Source of the DNA: an uncultured Eggerthellaceae bacterium
GTDB taxonomy: Bacteria > Actinomycetota > Coriobacteriia > Coriobacteriales > Eggerthellaceae
Assembly: GCA_903789415.1 (NCBI GenBank)
Contig: CAIFEG010000007.1
Coordinates: forward strand, 1 to 64,000
Direction: 5' to 3'
DNA: 64,000 nucleotides
Shown here: positions 8,720 to 17,237 of the stretch, in pieces
Layout of the letters: every line of letters starts with the position of its first letter
Position numbering within the stretch: the first letter of the stretch is position 1
Program-made: the position numbers and the translations under genes
Notes under the pieces: generated by a model
What the model was told of the DNA's origin: nothing
What the model saw: only the letters and a program-made list of their open reading frames with translations
The model's database searches: none

Positions 8720-9895
8720 ATGAAAGAACTTCCTTTGAAGTATGGTTGCAATCCCAACCAAAAACCTGCGCGGCTTTATATGCCCGATGGGTCTGATCTT
8801 CCTCTGCAGGTGCTCAATGGCAATCCCGGCTATATCAACTGCCTCGATGCGCTCAATAGTTGGCAGCTGGTGCGTGCACTTCGCCGCGCGACCAACACCC
8901 CGGCGGCTGCGTCCTTCAAGCATGTTTCACCTGCCGGTGCAGCAATTGGTGAGCCTCTTTCTGATGTCGAAAAGCAAATGTATTTCCAGCAGGATGCCGA
9001 CCTTTCGCCTTTGGCAACGGCATATGTGCGTGCGCGCGGAGCCGACCGCCTATGCTCATATGGCGATTGGGCGGCGCTTTCAGATGTTTGCGATGAATCA
9101 ACGGCGCGCGTGCTGAAACATGAGGTGTCCGATGGCGTCATTGCGCCGGGATATACCGACGAAGCGCTGGCGATTTTGAAAACGAAGCGTCACGGTGGCT
9201 ATACCATTTTGCAGATGGATCCAAACTACGAGCCTTCTCTTGTTGAGCGTCGTACCATCTTTGGCGTGGGATTTGAGCAGCGCTATAACGATTCGGTGAT
9301 CGACGAATCGTTTCTCCAAAAGATTGTGACCAAGAATACGGATCTTCCCGATACGGCAAAACGCGATATGCTCATTGCGCAGATTACGTTGAAATACACA
9401 CAATCAAACTCGGTGTGCTATGTGAAAAATGGGCAGACGATCGGCGTGGGCGCAGGGCAACAGTCACGCATCCACTGCACGCGCCTTGCGGGCGATAAGG
9501 CAGATATTTGGTGGCTTCGCCACAATCCGAAAGTGTTGAATTTGCCGTTCTTGGATGAAATCAACAAAACGGGTCGCGATAATGCGATCGATGTTTATAT
9601 CAGCCCTGAACACGATGATGTACTTGCCGATGGTCAGTGGCAGCAGCTGTTCACCGAGCGCCCCGAGGTTTTAACCGAAGAAGAGAAGAAAGACTGGATC
9701 GCAAAACAAACTGACCTGGTTTTAGGTTCTGATGCATTCTTCCCGTTTGGCGACAACATCGAGCGTGCGTACAAATCGGGCGTGAAATACGTGGTGCAAC
9801 CAGGTGGATCAATCCGCGACGACAACGTGATTGAAGCAGCAAACGACCATGATATGGTGATGTGCTTTACGGGTTTGCGCCTGTTCCATCACTGA
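8720..9895 (+). CDS. purH: AICAR formyltransferase (PurH C-terminal type, stand-alone)
   Basis: A 391-residue protein matching the AICAR transformylase half of PurH, which transfers a formyl group from 10-formyl-THF to AICAR in the penultimate step of purine synthesis. It begins directly with MKELPLKYGCNPNQKPA, the start of the transformylase region, and has the folate/AICAR-site blocks PAAASFKHVSPAGAA near residue 65, and SNSVCYVKNGQTIGVGAGQQSRIHC and SDAFFPF further on. The IMP-cyclohydrolase (MGS-like) domain of ordinary bifunctional PurH is absent, so a separate cyclohydrolase is needed elsewhere. Start ATG 8720 is preceded by AAGGTGG at 8708-8714; a longer reading frame from 8654 lacks a binding site. 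Confidence 0.88.
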   Translation: MKELPLKYGCNPNQKPARLYMPDGSDLPLQVLNGNPGYINCLDALNSWQLVRALRRATNTPAAASFKHVSPAGAAIGEPLSDVEKQMYFQQDADLSPLATAYVRARGADRLCSYGDWAALSDVCDESTARVLKHEVSDGVIAPGYTDEALAILKTKRHGGYTILQMDPNYEPSLVERRTIFGVGFEQRYNDSVIDESFLQKIVTKNTDLPDTAKRDMLIAQITLKYTQSNSVCYVKNGQTIGVGAGQQSRIHCTRLAGDKADIWWLRHNPKVLNLPFLDEINKTGRDNAIDVYISPEHDDVLADGQWQQLFTERPEVLTEEEKKDWIAKQTDLVLGSDAFFPFGDNIERAYKSGVKYVVQPGGSIRDDNVIEAANDHDMVMCFTGLRLFHH

Positions 9896-9936
9896 GGGAA
9901 AAGTCGCGGGAAAGCTTTTAAAGTGTTTGGACTCTC

Positions 9937-10008
9937 AGTGTTTACCCGCAAGAGTTTAGCTTTAAGTGTTCACCTGTAAGCGCCCGCCTGTAAGCGTTCA
10001 CCCATAAG
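9937..10008 (+). repeat. Four degenerate 14-16 bp repeats after purH
   Basis: Units at 9937-9952, 9965-9980, 9981-9994 and 9995-10008 share the pattern (A/C)G-TGTTCACC-TGTAAG, for example AGTGTTCACCTGTAAG and CGCCCGCCTGTAAG. They fill the gap between purH and the convergent plsC gene. Confidence 0.6.
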
Positions 10009-10038
10009 CTTTCGTCCTAAACGCTTTTGCCCCGCAAT

Positions 10039-10908
10039 TTATGAATGATTTGATGGCGTGTATGGCCCTTTGAGCATGCGCGCCATCTGCGTTTTTACAT
10101 CATGCATCAGATTGAAGCTTGCACGACGCAAGGAAACATTTTGCGTTTGTGCATACATGGGCGCGCCAACGACTACAGTAAAGCTCGGCTTATGGCGAAG
10201 GCGCTGAATCCCGCGCGAAGGCTTTTGCCGCAGGACAATGGGAACCACGGGAACGTGATAGTACGTCGATGCTAAAAATGCACCGCGGTGGAATTTCCCT
10301 AGCCCCTTGCGGTAGGGCACAAGCATTCCTTCTGGGTAGATACACACGCTTTGACCCTTCGCGAATGCGTCCCTCATTTTTTCGGAAAGTTTTTTCAGGC
10401 CACTGAGCTTTTCGCCAAGCGTCCAAGTTTCGGCCATACGCAGAATTACGCCGGCCACGGGAATCTTAAAGTTCTGATTCATGGATACATAATGGGGAAT
10501 CTTCGGCCATACGCCCATCCCCACGAGCGATTCGTCGAGGTATTGCACATGGTTCGGCGTAAAAATAAGCGGGCCTTTGTATCTGCGAACATTGAAGTTC
10601 GCTGCCCGCTCGTAGCTGGTATCGATATCGAATCCAAACCAAATCTTGCATACGATCCAGAGCAGCGGTGCAGCAATGAAACATACAAACACGCGCGAAA
10701 GCGCATGTCGAACCACATGATGATGTCTCGGTGCAACCGCAGTGCTTTCAGGTTCGCTTTCGACAGGCCATACCGTTTCGCCGGGCATTTCGGGCATGGT
10801 CTGCTCATTGGGAAGCGCATCCTCATTCGGCAGCACTGCCTCACCCTGAGCAACCTCATTGTATTGGGTATATTGTTGGCTAGTGGCGCGCATAAGCCTC
10901 CAAGTCAT
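10039..10908 (-). CDS. plsC: 1-acyl-glycerol-3-phosphate acyltransferase family (PlsC)
   Basis: A 289-residue membrane-associated lysophospholipid acyltransferase. The catalytic HX4D box is NHVQYLDES near residue 117 and the substrate-binding block is VCIYPEGMLVP near 190. A hydrophobic helix lies near residue 75 (VFVCFIAAPLLWIVCKIWF). The N-terminal ~65 residues are disordered and include three degenerate six-residue repeats (VLPNED/ALPNEQ/TMPEMP). The gene overlaps the end of the upstream glycosyltransferase by 29 bases. The start is uncertain: ATG 10908 has no clear binding site, while ATG 10893 has TGGAGG only three bases away. Pairing with a GT4 gene suggests glycolipid or phospholipid headgroup work in the inner leaflet. 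Confidence 0.85.
   Translation of the reverse strand: MTWRLMRATSQQYTQYNEVAQGEAVLPNEDALPNEQTMPEMPGETVWPVESEPESTAVAPRHHHVVRHALSRVFVCFIAAPLLWIVCKIWFGFDIDTSYERAANFNVRRYKGPLIFTPNHVQYLDESLVGMGVWPKIPHYVSMNQNFKIPVAGVILRMAETWTLGEKLSGLKKLSEKMRDAFAKGQSVCIYPEGMLVPYRKGLGKFHRGAFLASTYYHVPVVPIVLRQKPSRGIQRLRHKPSFTVVVGAPMYAQTQNVSLRRASFNLMHDVKTQMARMLKGPYTPSNHS
10783..10836 (-). repeat. 3 x 18 bp in-frame degenerate repeat in plsC
   Basis: Three consecutive 18-base units encode VLPNED, ALPNEQ and TMPEMP in the disordered N-terminus of the acyltransferase. Confidence 0.55.
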
Positions 10909-12043
10909 CAGCTATCGCCACGTCCATAAATTCTGAGAATTCTTCAATGCAATGGGAAAGCCGGTATTTTGTAGCAGATTCTGCATATACTTTACTCACT
11001 TCTGCGCGTTTTTCAGGATGATCCATCCAAAAATCAATGCGGGACGCGAGTGCGCGCGCGTCGGATGCAGGGAACAGATTCTCGTCGTATGCGGCAAATT
11101 GATTTGCTGCCGACAACGGTGAGTCGGAAATAACGGGCACCAAACCGCAGGCAAACGCTTCGATGCATGAAATAGATTCCGAATCGACAATAGAGGCGTG
11201 CACGTATAAATCACACGCGCGGATCAGATCAACCAGCTCATTGGTCGGATGATACGCAATCTCGGGCATATGCGGAAGTTTAAGTTTCCTGCTGAGCCGC
11301 TCAAGTGAATGGAGGAGCGGGCCATTTCCCGCAATGTGCAAACAGATCTTTTCTGGGTGCTTCGTATACGGAATTGCCCGCAAGATCGTCTTTTGATCCT
11401 TCTCGGTAGCAAGGCGCCCGATCGTCAAGATGTGAAAAAGTCCATCGTTGAATGGATGTGCAGAAGGCCCCGGACAAAACTCGTCGGTCACGCCGTTAGA
11501 AATCACATGGGTTTGACACGTATAGCCCATGCGCTTAATTTGATGCGCAATAAAGCGAGACGGGCAGTGCACATGGCGAATGTGTGAGTAAAAACTATCG
11601 TTGAACCTGCGGTAAATGAGCCGTGCTGCTTCGGCATTTTCCGCAAGACCAGCATTGAAGGTAATATTTTCCGGCTGTACGTGAAAGCCCGCCGAGACGG
11701 GAATCTGATGCGCACGTGCATAGGTGAGTGCATGTCGCTCCAGAGAAAACGGCATGAACAGATGAACCAGATCAACGCCGTCAAAGGCGCGCTCGAAGAC
11801 ATCTTCTTCAGGTTTTCCAAAAATGAAATTTTGCTTGTCGGCAAAAAAGGTAACTACCGGAATGTGACGCATTGGGACGGGGTAGTCATGCAGACCGTCG
11901 GCGCCATGCGCTACGATGCGAACTTCGTAGCCAGATTTGCGAAGCTCAGCAGCATAGCGAAGAGCGCTCATGGTTGTACCATTTTTCTTTTCAGAAATAT
12001 CGTCTACAACAAATGCAATAGTTTTTGGATGTATATGCGTCAT
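10880..12043 (-). CDS. GT4 family glycosyltransferase
   Basis: A 387-residue GT-B retaining glycosyltransferase. The N-terminal acceptor domain opens with IAFVVDDISEKKNGTTMSALR. The C-terminal nucleotide-sugar domain has ILTIGRLATEKDQKTILRAI near residue 205, HIAGNGPLL, and the acidic E-x7-E element in SESISCIEAFACGLVPVIS, as in the family. Its stop overlaps plsC, so the two probably act together; monoglycosyl-diacylglycerol synthesis is one possibility, seen in related GT4 enzymes. There is no Shine-Dalgarno sequence; a perfect TATAAT lies 11 bases before the ATG, which points to a leaderless or nearly leaderless mRNA. Confidence 0.85.
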   Translation of the reverse strand: MTHIHPKTIAFVVDDISEKKNGTTMSALRYAAELRKSGYEVRIVAHGADGLHDYPVPMRHIPVVTFFADKQNFIFGKPEEDVFERAFDGVDLVHLFMPFSLERHALTYARAHQIPVSAGFHVQPENITFNAGLAENAEAARLIYRRFNDSFYSHIRHVHCPSRFIAHQIKRMGYTCQTHVISNGVTDEFCPGPSAHPFNDGLFHILTIGRLATEKDQKTILRAIPYTKHPEKICLHIAGNGPLLHSLERLSRKLKLPHMPEIAYHPTNELVDLIRACDLYVHASIVDSESISCIEAFACGLVPVISDSPLSAANQFAAYDENLFPASDARALASRIDFWMDHPEKRAEVSKVYAESATKYRLSHCIEEFSEFMDVAIADDLEAYARH

Positions 12044-12054
12044 AACGTTGCAAA

Positions 12055-12060
12055 ATTATA
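12055..12060 (-). promoter_or_regulatory. -10 box TATAAT upstream of GT4-plsC
   Basis: A perfect TATAAT on the minus strand lies 11 bases before the GT4 ATG, predicting a 5' UTR of about four bases. No recognisable -35. Confidence 0.5.
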
Positions 12061-12098
12061 CACGTGCGAGGTCGCGTGCGTGCCATTTGCCACGGATT

Positions 12099-12159
12099 TT
12101 CTAATCCAGAGACCTAAGTTTCTAACCCGGTACCCGAGTTCCTAATCCAGATGCCCAAG
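12099..12159 (-). repeat. 3 x ~20 bp repeats of an ABC gene's 3' end
   Basis: Three degenerate units (12099-12118, 12119-12138, 12139-12159) share TTCTAATCCAG-type cores. The unit nearest the gene carries its last codons and stop (LGHLD-stop). The outermost unit, read in register, gives LRSLD-stop, so the C-terminal codons plus stop have been copied outward. Confidence 0.75.
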
Positions 12160-12924
12160 AAAATCTTTGGTGCGCTGCGATTTTGGATGATCAAAAACCT
12201 CCGAAGGAGTTCCTTCTTCGACGACGAGGCCATTTTCCATGAATACCACGTGATTGGAAACGTCGCGTGCAAATTGCATTTCGTGGGTAACCACAATCAT
12301 GGTCATGCCTGTGTCGGCGAGCTTGCGCAGAACATCTAACACATCACGCACGAGTTCGGGGTCGAGGGCACTGGTCGGTTCATCGAAAAGCATGACATGC
12401 GGGTGCATCGCAAGTGCGCGTGCAATGGCCACGCGTTGCTGCTGTCCGCCGGAAAGCTGTGCGGGAGTGTAATCGGCACGATTTGCCAGTCCTACCTTTT
12501 CAAGCTGCTCCATGGCAACTTGTTCGGCTTCTTCTTTTGAACGTTTGAGCACCTTTACCTGGGCCAACATGACGTTCTTTTTCGCCGTGAGGTGGGGGAA
12601 CAAATTGAAGTTCTGAAACACCATGCCCACATGTTCACGGAGCTTGTTCACGTTGATGCCCGGCTCGGTAATGTCTTTGCCTTCGACCAAGATGTGGCCG
12701 CCGCTTGGCTCTTCTAGCAAGTTGATGCAGCGAAGCATCGTCGATTTGCCGGACCCGGATGGCCCGAGCACCACTGTTACGTGACCTTTCTTTACCTCAA
12801 TGTTGACATCCCGAAGAACTTCCAGGTCACCGAAGGATTTCTTCAGATGCTGAATGCTTACGATCGAATCACTGGGGTGCGCTGCAGGACCTGCGTCGTA
12901 CTGCGAATGTTTGTGCCTAATCAT
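12142..12924 (-). CDS. Polar amino-acid ABC transporter ATPase (GlnQ family)
   Basis: A 260-residue cytoplasmic ATPase energising amino-acid uptake. Walker A is GPSGSGKST near residue 54, the Q-loop is [12 protein letters not shown], the signature is LSGGQQQR, Walker B is [14 protein letters not shown] and the switch His is in VVTHEM. About 20 extra polar residues precede the domain. Its start overlaps the stop of the permease gene by eight bases, and it is the last gene of a lipoprotein-permease-ATPase operon. The ligand (glutamine, glutamate, cystine or another polar amino acid) cannot be assigned. Confidence 0.93.
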   Translation of the reverse strand: MIRHKHSQYDAGPAAHPSDSIVSIQHLKKSFGDLEVLRDVNIEVKKGHVTVVLGPSGSGKSTMLRCINLLEEPSGGHILVEGKDITEPGINVNKLREHVGMVFQNFNLFPHLTAKKNVMLAQVKVLKRSKEEAEQVAMEQLEKVGLANRADYTPAQLSGGQQQRVAIARALAMHPHVMLFDEPTSALDPELVRDVLDVLRKLADTGMTMIVVTHEMQFARDVSNHVVFMENGLVVEEGTPSEVFDHPKSQRTKDFLGHLD

Positions 12925-14356
12925 GCAGGCCCTCCTCTCTTTCTACGGCTATTTCGGTGTCTTTGCCTGCTTGGCTTTTCGCATCTTGTGCGAGCTCATC
13001 TTTTGAACCAAGCGGAAGACGTGGTTCATCATTTTTCTTTGTAGCGTTCTTCTTGCCAAACAGGTGATGCTTTTTCTTTGGCGTCGGTGCTACATTTCCG
13101 TCCGCAATAGCCAGGCGCTTCTCAAATTTTGTCGCCACATGGGTAAGAGGCAACGTAACGATCAGGTAGAAGACGGCAGCTACCATGTACGGCGTCATAT
13201 TGCCGGTAACCGCAACGATGCCACGCGAGTACAGCATCAGCTCCATAACGCCGACTGCAGCCAACAGTGAGGTGTCTTTGTACAGCAAGATAAATTCGTT
13301 TGTCATCGTTGGGACGATACGGCGAACGGTCTCAGGAATAATAACCGAGAACGTCGTTTGAAAATGGTTCATGCCAAGCGACCGCGCCGCTTCCTCTTGT
13401 CCGCGCGGAATTGACTGAATACCTGCGCGAATGATCTCGGTCATATATGCACCAGAGTTGAAGGCAAGTACGAGTACTGCCAACACATATTGGTTCATGT
13501 TGACGCCCATCAGTGGCAAACCGAAAAACGCAATATAGATCTGCAAAAACAGTGGGGTACCACGAACGAGGCCCGTGTAGATGGATGCAAGCCCGTTAAA
13601 CAGGCGCCGCTTAGAAACTTTCATTAGCGATCCCAAAAGGCCGAGCGGGACAGCCAGAGGGAACCCGATTAACACGAGTGCCATTGAAAGCAGCCAGCCG
13701 TATGCCACGGTAGGAATGGATGTCACCACTAATTGCGGGTTTAAGAACAGGCGTAATACCGTGTTGGAATTCCACGCCTGTACCCAGGATTGTTCACCCA
13801 GCCAGTTTGAAATGCGCTCTTCGGTGCTTGCGCGAGTGATGGTGATGCCAGGGGATTGGGCCAGCTCATGTGTTTGACCATCAGCGGTGGTATAAGATCC
13901 CGTGATATAGACGTCTCCGTCTACGTTGGGAAGGGACGTCCGATATAGCTCGATTCTCAGGCGCTGACCTTGCGTAAGAGGTTGGTCGAACGTAACCGTC
14001 GCCGTGCTATTGTGCTGGTCAATGTTGGTGGTATTGCCCACGTCTAAACGTCTTGTTCCGTCGAGGACGGTCGGACGCATGGTGGAATCGTTTGTAAATT
14101 GCGAACCTTCAGGCATTTGCAGAGTGACCTGCGTTACCTGTTCTCCTTCGTCAACCACACCTTCCCACGTAACGCGTGTTGGGGTGTCGCCAAGGACGTT
14201 GTTCGTCGAAGTTTCATTGCTTCGGGCCGTGGTGGTGTCTACCGAAATACCGGATGCCTGTTGGATGATTGGTCCAGAAATACTCATGACCAGGATCAGA
14301 GCAAAGGCAAGTCCAAATATCTTTTTAAAAGCGGTTTTTAAATCGCTTGCATGCAT
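12917..14356 (-). CDS. Amino-acid ABC permease with extracytoplasmic N-domain
   Basis: A 479-residue HisM/GlnP-type permease. The typical part starts near residue 205 ([20 protein letters not shown]) with about five membrane segments and the ATPase-contact EAA loop [17 protein letters not shown]. Before it are an N-terminal membrane anchor ([19 protein letters not shown]) and about 150 residues of Thr/Asn/Asp-rich, beta-type sequence (from [10 protein letters not shown] to ITRAST) predicted to lie outside the membrane. This domain is absent from ordinary permeases of about 220 residues. The C-terminus has a Lys-rich tail of about 70 residues. ATG 14356 (MHASDLK), with GAGG upstream, is preferred to ATG 14392, which lies in the untranslated region. 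Confidence 0.85.
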   Translation of the reverse strand: MHASDLKTAFKKIFGLAFALILVMSISGPIIQQASGISVDTTTARSNETSTNNVLGDTPTRVTWEGVVDEGEQVTQVTLQMPEGSQFTNDSTMRPTVLDGTRRLDVGNTTNIDQHNSTATVTFDQPLTQGQRLRIELYRTSLPNVDGDVYITGSYTTADGQTHELAQSPGITITRASTEERISNWLGEQSWVQAWNSNTVLRLFLNPQLVVTSIPTVAYGWLLSMALVLIGFPLAVPLGLLGSLMKVSKRRLFNGLASIYTGLVRGTPLFLQIYIAFFGLPLMGVNMNQYVLAVLVLAFNSGAYMTEIIRAGIQSIPRGQEEAARSLGMNHFQTTFSVIIPETVRRIVPTMTNEFILLYKDTSLLAAVGVMELMLYSRGIVAVTGNMTPYMVAAVFYLIVTLPLTHVATKFEKRLAIADGNVAPTPKKKHHLFGKKNATKKNDEPRLPLGSKDELAQDAKSQAGKDTEIAVEREEGLHD

Positions 14357-14427
14357 AATTCTGCGTTCCTCAATAAAAAACGCGCACGACATCCGCCGTG
14401 CACGTTTCGTTCAAACAAATACTACGT

Positions 14428-15261
14428 TTAGTCGGTTGAACCGATGTATTGCTGCTTCAGCTGGTCCAGGGTACCGTCGTTCTGCATATCGGTAAGAGCC
14501 TGGTTGATTGCAGCAGTAAGCTCAGGGTTGTCCTTGTTCACTGCGATGCCATACTGCTCGCCTGTAGGAATGACTTCGAGGATCTTGCAGTCGCTGTATT
14601 CGCCGTTGACATGGTTACGTGCAACGGGCTCGTCATAGACGACTGCTTCCACTTGACCAGCACGAAGTGCGGCAAGGGAATCAGGAACTTCTTGGAATGA
14701 AGTGTAGCGCGCATCCCTTAAGTTCTCGTTGATCCAGTCTTCGCCCGAGCTGCCTTGCTGACCAGCAACACTGGTGATCTGAGAAGGATCCGTGATGTTG
14801 GAATCTGCTCTGACTACAATTGCCAGGTTTGAATCGTAGATAGGCTGGGTGAAGTCAACTTCTTCTTCACGCTCATCGTTAATAGTAATTGCCGATGCAG
14901 CGCAGTCCATCGAAGTGCCTGCAGCAACTTGGGTGATCAGAGAGTCAAAGCTTGATGTTACAAAATTAAGCTGAAGACCTAAGCGATTTGCAACTTCTTG
15001 CATAACGCCGTATTCATATCCGGTGATATTGCCGTTGTCATCCAGGTATTCCATTGGTCTAAAGTCAGGGGATGTGCCGACGGTTAATTCACCTGCGTTG
15101 ACCAGCTTGTAATCGCTTTGCTGTCCAGATTGTTGGTTGTCTGTGCTTGAGCTTGAGCTTGAGCTCGAGCTCGATCCACTGCAGGCAGCCAACGCAAAGC
15201 AAGCTGCAACAGCTGCCAGTGCAACTGCAATACTTACCATAAATTTGCGTTTATTTTTCAT
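14428..15261 (-). CDS. Amino-acid-binding lipoprotein (SBP family 3)
   Basis: A 277-residue extracellular solute-binding lipoprotein that delivers a polar amino acid to the permease downstream. The signal peptide MKNKRKFMVSIAVALAAVAA ends in the lipobox LAAC. A poly-Ser linker follows, then the PBPb fold: TVGTSPDFRPMEYLDDNGNITGYEYGVMQEVANRLG, DCAASAITINDEREEEVDFTQPI and VPDSLAALRAGQVEAVVYDEPVA. The start ATG 15261 has GGAAGG just upstream; the frame extends a few codons further but into the leader. It is first in the operon, with a -10 box at 15296-15301. Confidence 0.94.
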   Translation of the reverse strand: MKNKRKFMVSIAVALAAVAACFALAACSGSSSSSSSSSSTDNQQSGQQSDYKLVNAGELTVGTSPDFRPMEYLDDNGNITGYEYGVMQEVANRLGLQLNFVTSSFDSLITQVAAGTSMDCAASAITINDEREEEVDFTQPIYDSNLAIVVRADSNITDPSQITSVAGQQGSSGEDWINENLRDARYTSFQEVPDSLAALRAGQVEAVVYDEPVARNHVNGEYSDCKILEVIPTGEQYGIAVNKDNPELTAAINQALTDMQNDGTLDQLKQQYIGSTD

Positions 15262-15295
15262 GATATCCTTCCCGCTCTTAAATAATGACTCGCCT

Positions 15296-15301
15296 ATCAT
15301 A
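15296..15301 (-). promoter_or_regulatory. Candidate -10 box for the amino-acid ABC operon
   Basis: TATGAT on the minus strand lies 34 bases before the lipoprotein ATG. No convincing -35 is present at the usual spacing. Confidence 0.35.
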
Positions 15302-15487
15302 CTCCGAGTTGTTACCGTGACGTTTGAAATTCAATACATTCACTAAAAAATGCAAAAAATTGCATAAAAATCTATGCAAACGCACTATTTATGAATATCT
15401 GTGTGAATTGTTTTCACAGCTTCCGTATTGTTTGGGCGTCTTGTTTGCTTTGCTGAATTCACGAACGATTTCATGCATCGCACGTGC

Positions 15488-15538
15488 AACGAAAAACCAC
15501 CTACAACGAAAAACCACCTACAACGAAAAACCACCTAC
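15488..15538 (-). repeat. 3 x 17 bp exact repeat of a terminator arm
   Basis: AACGAAAAACCACCTAC occurs three times in exact succession. Read on the minus strand, each copy is the 3' stem arm plus U-tract of the metQ terminator (GTAGGTGGTTTTTCGTT). Confidence 0.97.
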
Positions 15539-15563
15539 AACTCTATGAAAAGTCTGCAGGTGG
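15526..15563 (-). terminator. metQ intrinsic terminator
   Basis: On the minus strand CCACCTGCA (15563-15555) pairs with TGTAGGTGG (15539-15531), followed by TTTTT. Two further copies of the 3' arm and U-tract follow. Confidence 0.85.
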
Positions 15564-15599
15564 TCTGGTGTTTGATGAGCGATCTCTAATGTTCAGCCA

Positions 15600-16505
15600 T
15601 TAATCAGTCTCTGGTCCGTTAAAGATAGGAATAACCGCTCCGTTGTAGTTGCTGTTGATGAAGTCGCGCGTCTGATCAGACTGCAGTGCCTGAATGAGAG
15701 CCTGGATCTTTGGAGAATCCTGGTCTCCGTTGCGCACTGCAACGATATTTGCATATCTGCTTGCAGCGTCAGAATTTGCATCTTCGGTCGCAACAATCAG
15801 GTCATTGGACAGATTTGCTGAAATTGCATAGTTACGATTGATCACAGCAAAATTGCAATCTTCAAGCTGGCGAGGAAGCGCTGCGGCTTCTGCCTCGACT
15901 AATTGAATGTTATGAGGATTGTCGGTAATGTCGTTGGCGGTAGCCTCAAGACCGGCACCTTGGCGAAGCGTAATGACGCCATTCGCCTCGAGTAAGTTCA
16001 GCGCACGTGCCTCGTTTGTTGGGTCTGACGGAACAGCGATTTTTGCACCATCGGGGACGTTTTCGAGATCGTTAGAGCTGCCGGCATATACCGCGAGCGG
16101 CTCGAAGTGGACAGAACCTACAGAAACGAGGTCGGTTCCATTTTCCTGGTTGTAGTTTTCCAGGTAGGGGGTGTGCTGATAGAAGTTTGCGTCGATTTCG
16201 CCATTTGCAAGGGCTTCATCTGGTGTGACGTAATCGCTGTACTCAACAACGTTGAGCGTATATCCCTCGTTGGCCAAGGTATCTGAAATATTGTTTAAGA
16301 TCTCTGCATGAGGAGTCGGTGAGGCGCCCACAGTAATGGTTGTGTCATCGCTCGATGAGCTGCTGGTTCCGCTGGTTGAGCTGCTCGAGTTGCTTGAGCT
16401 GTTTGAACCGCATCCGGCAAGTGCAAATGCGCAGAGCGCAGCAACGAGCCCGATGCAAATTGCCAAAATTAGTTTTCTATTTTGAGAATGATTTGTGCGT
16501 TCCAT
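15600..16505 (-). CDS. metQ: MetQ/NlpA methionine-binding lipoprotein
   Basis: A 301-residue lipoprotein of the NlpA family that captures methionine for MetNI. Signal peptide residues are followed by the lipobox LAGC near residue 32 and a Ser/Asn-rich linker. The binding domain has VGASPTPHAEIL, VVEYSDYVTPDEALANGEID, ANFYQHTPYLENYN and PSDPTNEARALNLLE, all typical of MetQ. Unusually, the order here is metN-metI-metQ with metQ last. The Ser/Asn linker resembles that of the amino-acid-binding lipoprotein encoded just downstream on the same strand. Confidence 0.94.
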   Translation of the reverse strand: MERTNHSQNRKLILAICIGLVAALCAFALAGCGSNSSSNSSSSTSGTSSSSSDDTTITVGASPTPHAEILNNISDTLANEGYTLNVVEYSDYVTPDEALANGEIDANFYQHTPYLENYNQENGTDLVSVGSVHFEPLAVYAGSSNDLENVPDGAKIAVPSDPTNEARALNLLEANGVITLRQGAGLEATANDITDNPHNIQLVEAEAAALPRQLEDCNFAVINRNYAISANLSNDLIVATEDANSDAASRYANIVAVRNGDQDSPKIQALIQALQSDQTRDFINSNYNGAVIPIFNGPETD

Positions 16506-16559
16506 TGTTTGTCCTCCCAGTTAATGTACGTAGTTATTTCTTTTATTGATTTAAATTGT

Positions 16560-17237
16560 TTATCGATTTCTTTTATCTATTCTGCGTGCCCAGTGGGTAC
16601 CGACGCTTTGTACGATTTGAACCAAAATGATCAGTATGATGATGGTCGCGAACATGACGTCATTTTGATACCGCTGATATCCATAGCGAATTGCGATATC
16701 GCCGAGGCCGCCGCCGCCAACGGTGCCAGCCATTGCGGAATATCCGAAGATCGTGATAAAGGTGATGGCTCCTCCGCGAATGAGCGAAGGCAAGCTTTCC
16801 TTTAGATACACCTTGTAGACGATCTGCCATGTGGATGACCCAAAACTTTGAGCTGCTTCTATGAGTCCGCCATTTACTTCTTGCAAACTTTGCTCGACCA
16901 TACGAGCAACAAACGGAGCTGCAGAAACAACCAGCGGAACAATCGCTCCCGGTACACCGAGTGACGTTCCGACAATCCATCGCGTAAACGGAATCAACGC
17001 AACTAACAAGATGATGAACGGGATAGAACGTCCAATGTTAACGATCCAGCCCAACACCGTGTTGAAAATGCGATGCGGATGAAGCCCGTCGGGGTTCGTC
17101 ACGACGACAAGCACACCTAAAGGAATTCCAATTACATAAGCAAGCGCCGTAGAAACAAAGGTCATGACGATCGTTGCCCATGTTCCCTGCGCTAAAAGCG
17201 TGCCGTACTGGTTAAAAAATGCCTGTAAGTATTCCAT
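16560..17237 (-). CDS. metI: MetI methionine ABC permease
   Basis: A 225-residue inner-membrane permease with about five membrane helices. The family block NIGRSIPFIILLVALIPFTR lies near residue 66 and the ATPase-coupling loop EAAQSFGSSTWQIV near 127, followed by GYSAMAGTVGGGGLGDIAIRYGYQRY, a MetI hallmark. The start codon follows the metN stop directly, with no spacer, so the two are translationally coupled. Confidence 0.95.
   Translation of the reverse strand: MEYLQAFFNQYGTLLAQGTWATIVMTFVSTALAYVIGIPLGVLVVVTNPDGLHPHRIFNTVLGWIVNIGRSIPFIILLVALIPFTRWIVGTSLGVPGAIVPLVVSAAPFVARMVEQSLQEVNGGLIEAAQSFGSSTWQIVYKVYLKESLPSLIRGGAITFITIFGYSAMAGTVGGGGLGDIAIRYGYQRYQNDVMFATIIILIILVQIVQSVGTHWARRIDKRNR

Larger units (their letters stand above)
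15302..15599. other. Intergenic region upstream of the SBP gene and after metQ
   Basis: About 300 bases between the two lipoprotein genes. It holds the metQ terminator and its triplicated arm (15488-15563). The remainder (15302-15487) is AT-rich and shows no supported gene; a short open frame at 15324-15548 has no binding site and runs through the terminator repeats. Confidence 0.5.

Noticed and set aside
15488-15538. A CRISPR-like array
   Set aside because: The units are 17 bp with no spacers and form part of a terminator. No cas genes are present.
15324-15548. A 74-codon plus-strand frame between the two lipoprotein genes
   Set aside because: No binding site or family resemblance. It runs across the metQ terminator and its tandem repeats.
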